Assembly: GCF_013371465.1 (NCBI RefSeq)
Contig: NZ_JABWDU010000001.1
Location: 797,794-861,793, forward strand
DNA: 64,000 bases
Direction: 5' to 3'
DNA from: Ensifer oleiphilus
Lineage (GTDB): Bacteria > Pseudomonadota > Alphaproteobacteria > Rhizobiales > Rhizobiaceae
In this document: one piece after another, positions 53,622-62,211 of the stretch
How the letters are laid out: each line of letters starts with the position of its first letter
How positions within the stretch are numbered: the first letter of the stretch is position 1
Notes under the pieces: generated by a model
What the model saw: only the letters and a program-made list of their open reading frames with translations
Databases searched by the model: none
Told to the model about the DNA's origin: nothing
Program-made: the position numbers and the translations under genes

Positions 53622-53873
53622 TTACTCCGCGTCGAGCGGTTCCACGCCCTGCGGCTTGCCGGCGCGATCGAGCCTGATCTTTTCGATCCGGTCCTCGGCC
53701 GCTTTCAGCAGCGCCTCGCAGTGTTTCTTCAGCGCTTCGCCGCGCTCATAGATTTCGATCGACTTGTCGAGCGCGACGTCGCCGCGCTCCAGCGCCGAAA
53801 CGATGCGCTCCAGCTCTTCGACGGCTTGCTCGAAGGAGAGGGCCGGAACGTCCGGTTGCGTGGTGGTGGTCAT
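53622..53873 (-). CDS. xseB: Exodeoxyribonuclease VII small subunit
   Basis: An 83-residue protein with the family pattern [40 protein letters not shown] and [15 protein letters not shown]. It partners XseA in degrading single-stranded DNA; xseA is not in this window. Its start lies two bases after the stop of the HDAC-like gene, so the two are co-transcribed. Confidence 0.96.
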   Translation of the reverse strand: MTTTTQPDVPALSFEQAVEELERIVSALERGDVALDKSIEIYERGEALKKHCEALLKAAEDRIEKIRLDRAGKPQGVEPLDAE

Positions 53874-53875
53874 GG

Positions 53876-54805
53876 TTACCCTCTCATCAATCTCAAAATA
53901 TGCATGCCGGCCGACTCGGCCAGCCCCTGCAGGTCATAGCCGCCCTCGAGCAGGCTGACCATGCGGTTGCCGGCACTGCGGTCGGCGATCTCGTGCAGGC
54001 GGCCGGTCGCCCAGTCGAAATCCTCGCCGACGAGGTTGATCTGCGCCAGCGGATCGCGGTGGTGGGCGTCGAAACCGGCTGAGATCAGGATGAAATCTGG
54101 CCGGAAATTGGTCAGCGCCGACAAGACGCGCGACCGGAATGCCTCGCGAAAATGCTCGCTGCCGACATTGGGCGAGAGCGGTGCGTTGACGATGTTGCCC
54201 TTGACGCCGGTCTCGTCCTTGGCACCGGTGCCGGGATAGAGCGGCATCTGGTGGGTGGAGCAGAAAAGCACCGACGGGTCATCCCAGAAGATGTCCTGGG
54301 TGCCGTTGCCGTGGTGCACGTCCCAATCAACGATGGCAACGCGTTCGGCGCCATGGGCTACCTGCGCGTGCCGGGCGGCAATCGCTACCGTGTTGAAGAA
54401 GCAGAAGCCCATGGCCTTGTTCTTCTCGGCATGGTGGCCGGGCGGGCGGGCGGCGACGAAGGCATTGTCCGCCTTGCCGGTGAACACCGCATCCACCGCC
54501 TCGACGGCCCCGCCGATGCCGGTCAGCGCCGCCTCAAAGCTCATCGGGCTGGCATAGGTGTCGGCTTCGAGATCGTTGATGCCTTCGTCGGGGATGGCAC
54601 GCTTCACGGTGCGTAGATGCTCTTCCGGATGGACGAGCAGTATCAGGTCCTCGCTCGCCTTCGTCGCCTTCACGCGTTTGAGGTCGGCGAAATTCGGATG
54701 TTCGAGCGCAAGGTTCAGAGCCTTCAGCCGGTCCGGCCGTTCGGGATGGCCTTCCGGAACCTCGTGTTCCAGGAAGACCGGATTTTCATAGAGCAGCGTG
54801 GTCAT
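53876..54805 (-). CDS. Histone deacetylase family (acetoin utilisation/APAH-like) hydrolase
   Basis: A 309-residue zinc hydrolase of the arginase/deacetylase superfamily. The catalytic features are present: [20 protein letters not shown] (tandem His), [16 protein letters not shown] (Zn Asp/His), and [15 protein letters not shown] with [12 protein letters not shown]. Members act on acetylated polyamines or proteins; the substrate here is unknown. It is encoded just upstream of xseB. Confidence 0.93.
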   Translation of the reverse strand: MTTLLYENPVFLEHEVPEGHPERPDRLKALNLALEHPNFADLKRVKATKASEDLILLVHPEEHLRTVKRAIPDEGINDLEADTYASPMSFEAALTGIGGAVEAVDAVFTGKADNAFVAARPPGHHAEKNKAMGFCFFNTVAIAARHAQVAHGAERVAIVDWDVHHGNGTQDIFWDDPSVLFCSTHQMPLYPGTGAKDETGVKGNIVNAPLSPNVGSEHFREAFRSRVLSALTNFRPDFILISAGFDAHHRDPLAQINLVGEDFDWATGRLHEIADRSAGNRMVSLLEGGYDLQGLAESAGMHILRLMRG

Positions 54806-54868
54806 CCGCCGAAACTAGTGCTGTAACCGGCCAAGGTCCATGGCACGCCCAAGGGAAAGTCCTGATTT

Positions 54869-55843
54869 TCAACAGCGCGTGTCGAGGAGCAGCTTGCCGT
54901 CGCGTTTGGGGTCCGCCTGATGTGCCAGGGCTTCATCAAGGCCGCTGAGCGGATAGATTTGCGCAATCCGGCTTGAGAAAAGTCCGGTTCGAAGTCCGGC
55001 AAAGCTCTGCGCGAAAGCCGCCTCGATGGCAGGCCGCCGGGCGGCGTGCACCCAGGTTCTGAGCCAGAGGAAAGAAAAGCGCACGTCCGGCCGTGCCTGG
55101 ATCGCCGGGATCGGCACGGGCACGCCGCTGAGCGCGCCATACTGGATGAATGCCGCGCCGGGCTGCAACGTCTGGCCGATAAGGTCGCCGGCAAACGAGC
55201 CGCCGACCGCGTCGAGAATGGCGTCGAAGGCAAGGCCTGAAGGGATGTGCCTGTCATCGGCGACGACGATTTCGCCGGCCGCATCGGCCGCCAGTCGCTC
55301 GGCGCTGCGTTCGCTGCGCACGATCCCGACCGGCCTTGCGCCTTCGCCTGCGATGAGCTTCATCAGCATGCCGCCGATGGCCGAACCCGCGGCGGTGACG
55401 CCGATCCTGCGGTCGGCTATCGGTCCGAAATGGGCTTTCAGCGCTTCGATCAGCCGAATTGCCGTCAGCGGGTTGACGTAGCTGGTTGCCGCCTGGCGGT
55501 CGTCGATATCGTCGGGCACGGAGAAGCACCATTCGGCGGGTCGCACCAGATACGCCTGCCAGAGACCGCTTGCGCCGATCGGGATCGCGCGATCACCGGG
55601 CTTCAAGCTCGTAACGCCGGCGCCGACGCGTGTAACGGTGCCGACACCTTCAAAGCCCGGTACGAAGGGCAGGGTGGTCCGGGCGCTGTAGGCGCCGGTG
55701 ACGGGAATGAGATCGGAAGGATTGATCGCCGAAAGGGACAGCGCGATCTCGACCTCGCCAGGCCCTGGCGGGATGCGCTCGGCATCGACGAGCGCAATCA
55801 CTTGTCGCGGATCGCCGAACTGGCTAACGAGGGTGGAGCGCAT
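54869..55843 (-). CDS. MDR-superfamily NAD(P)H-dependent oxidoreductase (quinone/enoyl reductase-like)
   Basis: The ATG at 55843 gives 324 residues (ATG at 55861 is an alternative that overlaps the divergent thioesterase start). It is a zinc-free medium-chain dehydrogenase: GVGTVTRVGAGVTSLKPGDR in the GroES-like domain and RIGVTAAGSAIGGMLMKLIA in the Rossmann part. AINPSDLIPVTGAYSART is typical of 2-enoyl thioester reductase or quinone oxidoreductase-like subfamilies. The substrate cannot be fixed. It is divergent from a hotdog thioesterase gene, with start codons 17 bases apart. Confidence 0.85.
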   Translation of the reverse strand: MRSTLVSQFGDPRQVIALVDAERIPPGPGEVEIALSLSAINPSDLIPVTGAYSARTTLPFVPGFEGVGTVTRVGAGVTSLKPGDRAIPIGASGLWQAYLVRPAEWCFSVPDDIDDRQAATSYVNPLTAIRLIEALKAHFGPIADRRIGVTAAGSAIGGMLMKLIAGEGARPVGIVRSERSAERLAADAAGEIVVADDRHIPSGLAFDAILDAVGGSFAGDLIGQTLQPGAAFIQYGALSGVPVPIPAIQARPDVRFSFLWLRTWVHAARRPAIEAAFAQSFAGLRTGLFSSRIAQIYPLSGLDEALAHQADPKRDGKLLLDTRC

Positions 55844-55859
55844 TTTAAGAGGGCCTCGC

Positions 55860-56261
55860 ATGGACGGCAGGGAGAGGGACAACGTCACGGAAATCCGCAT
55901 TCCGTTTCGCGATATAGACATGCATGGCCACATGCACAATGCCGCCTATTATGCCCATGCCGAAGCCTCACTTTCCCATCTCTGGCGGCATCGGCCGTCG
56001 GTCGCTCATGAGCCGGCCTATCTCGTTCGTCGCTCGGCTTGCGTCTTCCATCGCGGCCTGCGCTATGACGAGCCGGCGCGCTTCATCGTCACCGTCGCCA
56101 AGATCGGCGGCAGCTCGGTGAGCTTTGCCGTGCGGGTCGAGGCGGCCGGCCAGCTTGCGGCCGAGCTCGAGGTCGTCTGGGTCGCCGTCGATCGCGAGCG
56201 GCACACGCCGCTGCCGGTGCCGGCCGCAACCCGCGAGTGGCTCGGCAGCTACATTCTCTGA
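55860..56261 (+). CDS. Acyl-CoA thioesterase, 4HBT hotdog family
   Basis: The ATG at 55860 gives 133 residues. The 4-hydroxybenzoyl-CoA thioesterase-type active-site motif is present: FRDIDMHGHMHNAAYYAHAE, with the catalytic-type Asp in RDIDMHGHMHN. Hotdog proteins of this kind hydrolyse acyl-CoA thioesters; chain specificity is unknown. It faces the MDR oxidoreductase gene divergently and converges with the thiolase gene, six bases from its end. Confidence 0.88.
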   Translation: MDGRERDNVTEIRIPFRDIDMHGHMHNAAYYAHAEASLSHLWRHRPSVAHEPAYLVRRSACVFHRGLRYDEPARFIVTVAKIGGSSVSFAVRVEAAGQLAAELEVVWVAVDRERHTPLPVPAATREWLGSYIL

Positions 56262-56266
56262 CAAAA

Positions 56267-57469
56267 TTAACTGACGGGCCGCCGGCTGCGAAACAGCGCG
56301 ACAGTGCCCATGCCGCCGCCGATGCCCATCATCGCCAGCGCCCGCGTTTCCTGTGGGACCGCCCGCATCTGCGTGAAAAGCCGGACCACGAGGATCGCTC
56401 CGGATGCGCCATAGGGGTGGCCGAGCGCAATGGCGCCGCCATCGAAATTGACCCGCTCAGGTGCGATCCCGAGTTGATCGAGGCTGCCGAGAACCTGCGA
56501 GGCGAAGGCTTCGTTGAATTCGATGAAGTCGACCGCGTCGGCATCGAGCCCGGGATTGCGCGCTTTCAGCTTGTCCATCGCCGGCACCGGACCAAGTCCG
56601 AGCAGGTCGGGATGCACGCCGGCAGTTGCCGCGTCGACGAATTCGAGCGCAAAGGGAAGGCCGAGGCGCTGCGCTTCGGCAAGGCTTGTCACCAGAACCA
56701 TCGCCGCACCGTCGTTGATCGGGCAGGCATTGCCTGCCGTCACCGTGCCATCCTTGACAAAGACGGGTTTCAGCCGCTGCAAGGTTTCGAGCGACGCATT
56801 GGCGCGCGGGCATTCGTCCGTATCGACGGTCCCGGCTGTCGTTTCGATCGGTACGATTTCATTCGAAAACCGGCCAGCGGCCTGGGCGGCCACAGCACGT
56901 CGCTGGCTTTCGAGCGCGAAAGCATCCTGTCTTTCGCGGGAAATGGCGCAGGCGGTGGCGACGTTTTCGGCAGCAACGCCCATGTCTGGGTCGCCGATCT
57001 CGTCCGGAGCCATGCGCGAGCGTTTGATCGGTTGAGGTTCTTCGCCCGGCGCTGTTGGCGGCCTCAGGCGAATATGGGCGCGGCTGGCGCTTTCGGTGCC
57101 GCCGGCGAGATAGAAGCGTCCGGCGCCCGCCTGAATGAGGCGTGCGGCGAGCATGATGGCTTCCAGACCGGCGCCGCATTGCCTGTCGATGGTCAGGCCC
57201 GATGTCGATACCGGAAGCCCGGCTTCGAGTGCTGCAAGCCGCCCGAGATTGCCGGCGCAATTGGCGGCATTGCCGAGGATGACGTCGTCGACCACATCGG
57301 TAGCCAGGCCGACGTCGCTCAGGATGCGGTTGATGAGGGGCGCGGCGAGGCGTGCCGGCTCGACCTCTGCGAGCACGCCACGCACGCGTCCAACAGGCGT
57401 GCGCAGGGCCGCCACGATCACCGGGATGCGCTCTGGGTCAGACGAAGGGCTCGAGGGCGTCATGTCCAT
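56267..57469 (-). CDS. Thiolase family protein lacking the C-terminal catalytic cysteine
   Basis: About 400 residues from the ATG at 57469 (57463 is an alternative). It carries the thiolase nucleophile in DRQCGAGLEA (C98), the NEAFA motif, and GGAIALGHPYGASGA with H351. The second catalytic cysteine, normally in a C-x-G-G-G motif near the C-terminus, is replaced by Gly (G382, MMGIGGGMG). The fold is conserved, but catalysis of a classical Claisen thiolase is doubtful. The gene overlaps the upstream acyl-CoA ligase gene by about 30 bases, in a run that also contains bioMNY. Confidence 0.88.
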   Translation of the reverse strand: MDMTPSSPSSDPERIPVIVAALRTPVGRVRGVLAEVEPARLAAPLINRILSDVGLATDVVDDVILGNAANCAGNLGRLAALEAGLPVSTSGLTIDRQCGAGLEAIMLAARLIQAGAGRFYLAGGTESASRAHIRLRPPTAPGEEPQPIKRSRMAPDEIGDPDMGVAAENVATACAISRERQDAFALESQRRAVAAQAAGRFSNEIVPIETTAGTVDTDECPRANASLETLQRLKPVFVKDGTVTAGNACPINDGAAMVLVTSLAEAQRLGLPFALEFVDAATAGVHPDLLGLGPVPAMDKLKARNPGLDADAVDFIEFNEAFASQVLGSLDQLGIAPERVNFDGGAIALGHPYGASGAILVVRLFTQMRAVPQETRALAMMGIGGGMGTVALFRSRRPVS

Positions 57470-58934
57470 CCACAATCCATTGCTTGAGGGTGCCGGCCGC
57501 CACCTTACCAGATTGTGTCATGGGCAAGGCACGGCAAAGCCAGATTCGCCGCGGATGTTTATAGCGCGGCAGATGGATATCGAGATGACGGGCGAGGGCC
57601 GCCCGGTCGATTGCACCAGCGTTGGGCTCGATGACCGCGACCAACTCGCTGCCGAGGTCGGGATGGTCGAGGCCGAGAACGAAGGCCGCATGCACATCGA
57701 CATGCCCGGCAAGCGTCGCCTCGACTTCCTGCGGATAGATGTTGTTGCCGCCGGAAAGCACCATGCCGCCGGAGCGACCGACGAGATGCAGCGTGCCGTC
57801 GGCATTCAGGAAACCGAGATCGCCAACGGTTGCGAGTTTGCCGACGCGCCGGAGGCCCGCGCCGTCGCCGGCGCCGATATAGCCGCTGGCAATCAGGTCG
57901 CTGTCGACGAAGATCGTGCCGGTCTCGCCTGCTGGCAGCGGCCTCTCGCTCTCGTCAAGTACGATGAGGCCGACACCGGGAAAGGCCCGTCCGACGGCGG
58001 TTGCCGATGCGGTATCGCCAGGGCCGGCAACGCTGATGAACCCGAGCTCGGAGGCGCCATAATACTCGACGATGTCGGCCAGCGGAAAAGTTGCCGCCGC
58101 GGCGGCACGGTCGGCCGGTGTCAGCTTGGCGCCGGCAACGGTGATCTTCTGGACGGAGGTCAAAACTGAGGACGACGCACAGAGCCGCCGCAGCATCGTC
58201 GGCACCAGCACGAGCCGTCTGACTTCCAGCGACTTGATGATTTCGGAAGCGCGCGCCGCATCGAAATGCGCCATGCCGATGAATTCGGCGCCGGCGACAA
58301 GGGTTTCGGCGAGGGCATAAAGCGTTAGCCCATGAGCGAGCGGGCCGGGCGCGAAGGTGCGGGTATCGCTGCCGATGCCGAAAAAATCCTGCCCCGTCTT
58401 CAGGCTGCGCCGCCAGGAGCCGCGATCGCGCACGATCGCTTTCGGCATGCCTGTTGTGCCGGAGGTGAAGACGACGAGAAACGGTTCTTCGTCGGCGCCG
58501 ATGACAAGCGGCGACGTGTTGTCGCCGGAACCGGCGATGAAGGCCTTGTCGTTTCCGGCAAGGGGTGCGCCCAGCAGCAGCCCGTCGCCGTCGGCGCAAA
58601 CGACGATGTCGGGGCGCAATTGCTCCCGCATCGCCGCGCGCGTCGCCTCCGGCAGATGCGGATCGATCAATGCGACGCAATGGCCGCCCGATGTTGCGGC
58701 GAGAAAGGCTGCTGTGAAAAGGGGATGGTTGCCGATCTCGAGGGCGATCAGCCTCGTGGTGCCGGGCAGTGCGTTTTCACTCCGTGCGTCTACCGTCAGT
58801 TTCCCGAACGCTGAAACGAGCTGGCCGGCGCAAAGCGCAAGCTCCCGGAATGTGAAAACCCGGCCTTCCATGTGGAAGGCCGGGGCATGCGGATTTTGGT
58901 CCGTGTGGCGCGCAAGCGCGGCGGCAAAAGGCAT
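57438..58934 (-). CDS. Acyl-CoA synthetase (AMP-dependent ligase) family protein
   Basis: A 498-residue ANL-superfamily enzyme that would activate a carboxylate with ATP to an acyl-AMP and then to a CoA thioester. The A3 loop VFTSGTTGMPKA, A5 EYYGASELGF, A7 VGDLGFL and the A10 lysine motif MTQSGKVAAG are all present, so it is likely active. The acyl substrate cannot be read. The start lies 3 bases after the bioY stop, and the end overlaps the thiolase start, so both appear co-transcribed with bioMNY. Confidence 0.9.
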   Translation of the reverse strand: MPFAAALARHTDQNPHAPAFHMEGRVFTFRELALCAGQLVSAFGKLTVDARSENALPGTTRLIALEIGNHPLFTAAFLAATSGGHCVALIDPHLPEATRAAMREQLRPDIVVCADGDGLLLGAPLAGNDKAFIAGSGDNTSPLVIGADEEPFLVVFTSGTTGMPKAIVRDRGSWRRSLKTGQDFFGIGSDTRTFAPGPLAHGLTLYALAETLVAGAEFIGMAHFDAARASEIIKSLEVRRLVLVPTMLRRLCASSSVLTSVQKITVAGAKLTPADRAAAAATFPLADIVEYYGASELGFISVAGPGDTASATAVGRAFPGVGLIVLDESERPLPAGETGTIFVDSDLIASGYIGAGDGAGLRRVGKLATVGDLGFLNADGTLHLVGRSGGMVLSGGNNIYPQEVEATLAGHVDVHAAFVLGLDHPDLGSELVAVIEPNAGAIDRAALARHLDIHLPRYKHPRRIWLCRALPMTQSGKVAAGTLKQWIVDGHDALEPFV

Positions 58935-58937
58935 TGC

Positions 58938-59501
58938 TCAGGCGCGAACGTGCAGCAGCGGATAGCCCGCAAAAACGGCCCGTGCTGCAAGCGTCGCGAT
59001 CGCAGCCTTCAAGAGGTCGCCGGGCAGGAAGGCGAGCGAACCGGTCGCAACGGCCAGCAGAGGCGTGCCAGTGATGGCGGATACCCACGGCATGCCAATT
59101 GCATAGAGCACGACGATGCCGCCGATAATCGAGGCGAGGAAGAAGCCGATGAACTGGCGGAGTTCCGGCTGGCCCTCACGGACGAAGCGCTGCGCGATCA
59201 GGCCGGTGACGAAGGTGGCCACGACCCAACCGAGGATGAAGCCGCCGGACGGGCCGGCAAACACGGCGAGACCGCCACGACCGCCTGACAGCACCGGCAG
59301 GCCGATCGCAACGAGCAGCAGGAAGAGCAGAAAGGCCAGCGCGCCGCGCTTGGCGCCGAGGATGCAGCCGGCAAGCATCACGCCCATGGACTGTGCGGTG
59401 ATCGGCACGGGAATGAAGCCGAGCGTGATCGGCGGAATGAGGCCGAGCGCGACGACGATCGCGGCAAAGAGGGCGATAAGGACGAGGTCTCTGGTGTTCA
59501 T
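58938..59501 (-). CDS. bioY: Biotin transporter substrate-binding component BioY
   Basis: The 187-residue integral membrane S-component of the ECF biotin transporter, with about six hydrophobic helices. The family signatures are TLGFIPVPITAQSMGVMLAG near the N-terminus and GLPVLSGGRGGLAVFAGPSG, plus GFILGWVVATFVTG. AGGAACAG precedes the ATG. It follows bioN by 36 bases and precedes an acyl-CoA ligase gene by 3 bases. Confidence 0.95.
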   Translation of the reverse strand: MNTRDLVLIALFAAIVVALGLIPPITLGFIPVPITAQSMGVMLAGCILGAKRGALAFLLFLLLVAIGLPVLSGGRGGLAVFAGPSGGFILGWVVATFVTGLIAQRFVREGQPELRQFIGFFLASIIGGIVVLYAIGMPWVSAITGTPLLAVATGSLAFLPGDLLKAAIATLAARAVFAGYPLLHVRA

Positions 59502-59537
59502 GCTGTTCCTGTTCCTTGTTTATTAGGGTATGCGAAT

Positions 59538-60143
59538 TTATTGGCGACGAAAACCGCGGGCGTCAATCGCCGCAGCGATCGTATCCGCATCTTTGAGCGT
59601 CAGGATGATCAGCGGACCGATGATCGTCAACGGCCGCACCGGCAGCCCGCGCGCCCGGTGTGCTTCGCGGATGGCCTGGTATCGCGCGAAAATGTCGGGA
59701 ACGAAGCGCAGGACGAGCCCCAGCGCCAGGCTGACATCGGCGGCAAGCACCCATCCGAGGCGCTCGAACGGCGACAAAAGCACGGTGATCTCGTCCATGA
59801 AAGCACTGATCGTCGTCGTTGCCGTCACGGCGGCGGCAAACAGCACCAGCGCCAGCAGCCGCAGGGTCAGCACGCCGACTTCGCTTAATGGGAGGAAGAA
59901 GAGGTTCACAGCCGCGAGAAAAAAGATGGTGAAGAAGACGAAGCCGACGCGCTTCAGCGCTTCGCGCCAGGAAATGCCGACCGAGAGATAGAGCCCACCC
60001 GAGATCACGAACGCAGTCAGTTGCACAGGCAGCGAGCCGCTGAGGAAAAGCAGAATGCTCAGCGCCACCAAAGGCAAAAGCTTAGCGCGCACCGGAAGGC
60101 GATGCAGCCAGCTGTCGCCCTCGATGTGCAGGCTCGTCAGCAT
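59538..60143 (-). CDS. bioN: ECF biotin transporter transmembrane component BioN
   Basis: The 201-residue T-component (EcfT/CbiQ-type) with hydrophobic helices. The two characteristic coupling motifs are seen near the C-terminus: REAHRARGL and AIDARGF (Ala-Arg-Gly type). It links the ATPase BioM to BioY. Its start overlaps the bioM stop by 7 bases. Confidence 0.93.
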   Translation of the reverse strand: MLTSLHIEGDSWLHRLPVRAKLLPLVALSILLFLSGSLPVQLTAFVISGGLYLSVGISWREALKRVGFVFFTIFFLAAVNLFFLPLSEVGVLTLRLLALVLFAAAVTATTTISAFMDEITVLLSPFERLGWVLAADVSLALGLVLRFVPDIFARYQAIREAHRARGLPVRPLTIIGPLIILTLKDADTIAAAIDARGFRRQ

Positions 60144-60817
60144 CCGGCAATCTCATGGTAGCGGCGGATTGTTTCGTGCGGGGCGCCGTCGGCCGCAAGC
60201 CGCCCTTCATGGAAGAGCAAGAGCCGCTCGACGTTTTCGACCAGCGGCAGGTCGTGGGTGATGACAAGCGTGTCTTCGTCCAGCGCGGCGATCGTGTCGG
60301 CAACCCGCCGGCGGTTGCGCAGGTCGAGCTGGTTGGTCGGCTCGTCGAGGATGAGGATCTTCGGGTCGGTGACGACGACGCTCGCCATGGCGATCAACTG
60401 GGTCTCGCCGCCGGAAAGCTCATGAACCCGGCGCCGGGCCAGGTGTTCGACGCCGAAACGCGACAGGACGGCCTGCGTACGTCGATCGATCTCGTCGCCC
60501 TTCAGGCCGCGGTTCTTCAGCCCGAAGCCGATGTCGTCGGCAACGACGGGCATGATCAGCTGGTGTTGCGGATTCTGGAAGATGAAGCCGGCTTCGGAAA
60601 GCACCGCGCGCTCGTCCTTGACTGTATCGAGACCGTTGACGGTGACTTGGCCGGCGGAAGGCTTGACGAGGCCGTTGATCAGCCGCGCGAAGGTGGTCTT
60701 GCCGGAGCCGTTGAGGCCGATAATGCCGACACGCCGTTCCGTGATTTCAAGCGTCAGCGGCTGTAGCGCCACCCGTTCGCCGAAGCGGACCGAGCAATCG
60801 GTAAAGCGGATGTCCAT
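60137..60817 (-). CDS. bioM: ECF biotin transporter ATP-binding component BioM
   Basis: The 226-residue ABC ATPase that powers biotin uptake. Walker A is GLNGSGKTTF, the Q-loop region is FIFQNPQHQLI, the signature is HELSGGETQLIAMA and Walker B is ILILDEPTNQLD. It is the first gene of the bioM-bioN-bioY run and the operon continues into an acyl-CoA ligase and a thiolase gene. I did not find a confident BioR or BirA operator in the roughly 115-base upstream region. Confidence 0.94.
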   Translation of the reverse strand: MDIRFTDCSVRFGERVALQPLTLEITERRVGIIGLNGSGKTTFARLINGLVKPSAGQVTVNGLDTVKDERAVLSEAGFIFQNPQHQLIMPVVADDIGFGLKNRGLKGDEIDRRTQAVLSRFGVEHLARRRVHELSGGETQLIAMASVVVTDPKILILDEPTNQLDLRNRRRVADTIAALDEDTLVITHDLPLVENVERLLLFHEGRLAADGAPHETIRRYHEIAGC

Positions 60818-60933
60818 CCCGTCCCTCGCGGTTTGCGGTCTGCTCTATAGGCCAAGACGGCGCAGAAGGGCAATGCTGCATCGCAGCAAGCTCCCCATTT
60901 GAAATATGGGAATAAAAGCCTACTCTTTCTCCC

Positions 60934-62133
60934 ATGACGATTCGGCTCTCCAATAGCGATGCGCGGCGCATCTTTCTCGCGAAGCAGGGCCTTTCCGGCA
61001 CGCCGCACCGCGCGCTCGGCAAGGACGGCCTCTTGAAGCTCATCCACGACATCGGCTTCGTGCAGGTCGACAGCATCGCGACGGTCGAGCGCGCCCACCA
61101 CCAGATCCTGTTTTCGCGCAACCAGACCTACCGGCGCGAACATCTGACATCGCTGCTCGAAGTCGACGGCGAACTGTTCGAGCACTGGACCCATGATGCA
61201 TCGATCATTCCCAGCAGCTTCTACCGCTACTGGAAGCACCGCTTCAAATGGGAAGGCGAAACGATCGTCGAGCGCTGGAGCAAATGGCGCGGCGAGGGGT
61301 TCGAGAAAAGTTGCGACGACACCTATCAGCGCATTGCCCAGGGCGGCCCGGTGCTTGCCCGCGAGCTCAAAGAGGCTGAACACACGTCGGGCGGCTGGTG
61401 GAACTGGCACCCTTCGAAGACCGCACTCGAAATCCTGTGGCGCACCGGCAAGCTGGCGATCGCCCGACGGGAGAATTTCCAGAAGGTCTACGACCTGACC
61501 GAGCGGGTGATACCGCCCCACCATCACGGTGCCGAAGTGGAGCATCACGAGTTCATCGACTGGGCCTGCCGCAGCGCGCTGGAGCGCCTGGGTTTTGCCA
61601 CCCACGGCGAAATCGCCGCCTTCTGGGACCTGGTTTCTCCCGATGAGGCAAAGGCCTGGGTGGCCGAGCACCGCGACGAACTGATCGACGTGGCGCTTGA
61701 ACCGCTCGACGGCGGCAAGCCACGCCTATCCTATGCGCTTGCCGGCTTTCCCGACACGCTCAGTGACATTCCCGACCCGCCCGGCCGCGTTCGTGTCCTG
61801 AGCCCCTTCGATCCCCTGCTGCGCGACCGCAATCGCACCGAGCGGCTGTTCGGCTTTTTCTATCGGATCGAGATCTTCGTGCCCGAGCCGAAACGGGAAT
61901 ATGGCTACTATGTCTTCCCGCTGATCGAAGGCGACCGGCTGATCGGCCGCATCGACATGAAGGCCGACCGCAAGCGCGGCAGCCTCGACGTACGCCGGCT
62001 CTGGCTGGAGCGCGGCGTCAAGGCATCCTCCGGCCGCATGGAGCGCATCGACGCGGAACTCGAACGCGTCGCCCGTTTCACCGGCGTCGAGCGCATCGAA
62101 CGCCTCGAGGGCTGGAACGCATCGCTCTCGTGA
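60934..62133 (+). CDS. Winged-helix DNA glycosylase of the YcaQ/AlkZ (HTH_42) family
   Basis: A 399-residue protein. The family's N-terminal pattern RRIFLAKQGLSGTPHRALGK, with GFVQVDSIATVERAHHQILF, carries the QxD-type catalytic motif (VQVDSI). Other conserved parts are EHWTHDASIIPSSFYRYW, LLRDRNRTERLFGFFYRIEI and YYVFPLIEGDRLIGRIDMKA. Family members repair interstrand crosslinks or bulky N7-adducts. It is divergent from bioM across 116 bases. Confidence 0.9.
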   Translation: MTIRLSNSDARRIFLAKQGLSGTPHRALGKDGLLKLIHDIGFVQVDSIATVERAHHQILFSRNQTYRREHLTSLLEVDGELFEHWTHDASIIPSSFYRYWKHRFKWEGETIVERWSKWRGEGFEKSCDDTYQRIAQGGPVLARELKEAEHTSGGWWNWHPSKTALEILWRTGKLAIARRENFQKVYDLTERVIPPHHHGAEVEHHEFIDWACRSALERLGFATHGEIAAFWDLVSPDEAKAWVAEHRDELIDVALEPLDGGKPRLSYALAGFPDTLSDIPDPPGRVRVLSPFDPLLRDRNRTERLFGFFYRIEIFVPEPKREYGYYVFPLIEGDRLIGRIDMKADRKRGSLDVRRLWLERGVKASSGRMERIDAELERVARFTGVERIERLEGWNASLS

Positions 62134-62211
62134 TCGATATTTTCCTTGGCTTGGACCGCGCGCCTTCCTAAATGAAGGCCATCGAATTTCACGACGCGGG
62201 AGCGCACGACC

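Noticed and set aside
60818-60933. Search for a BioR (TTATMKATAA-type) operator upstream of bioM
   Set aside because: No convincing match was seen in the short intergenic region, so I do not claim BioR control.
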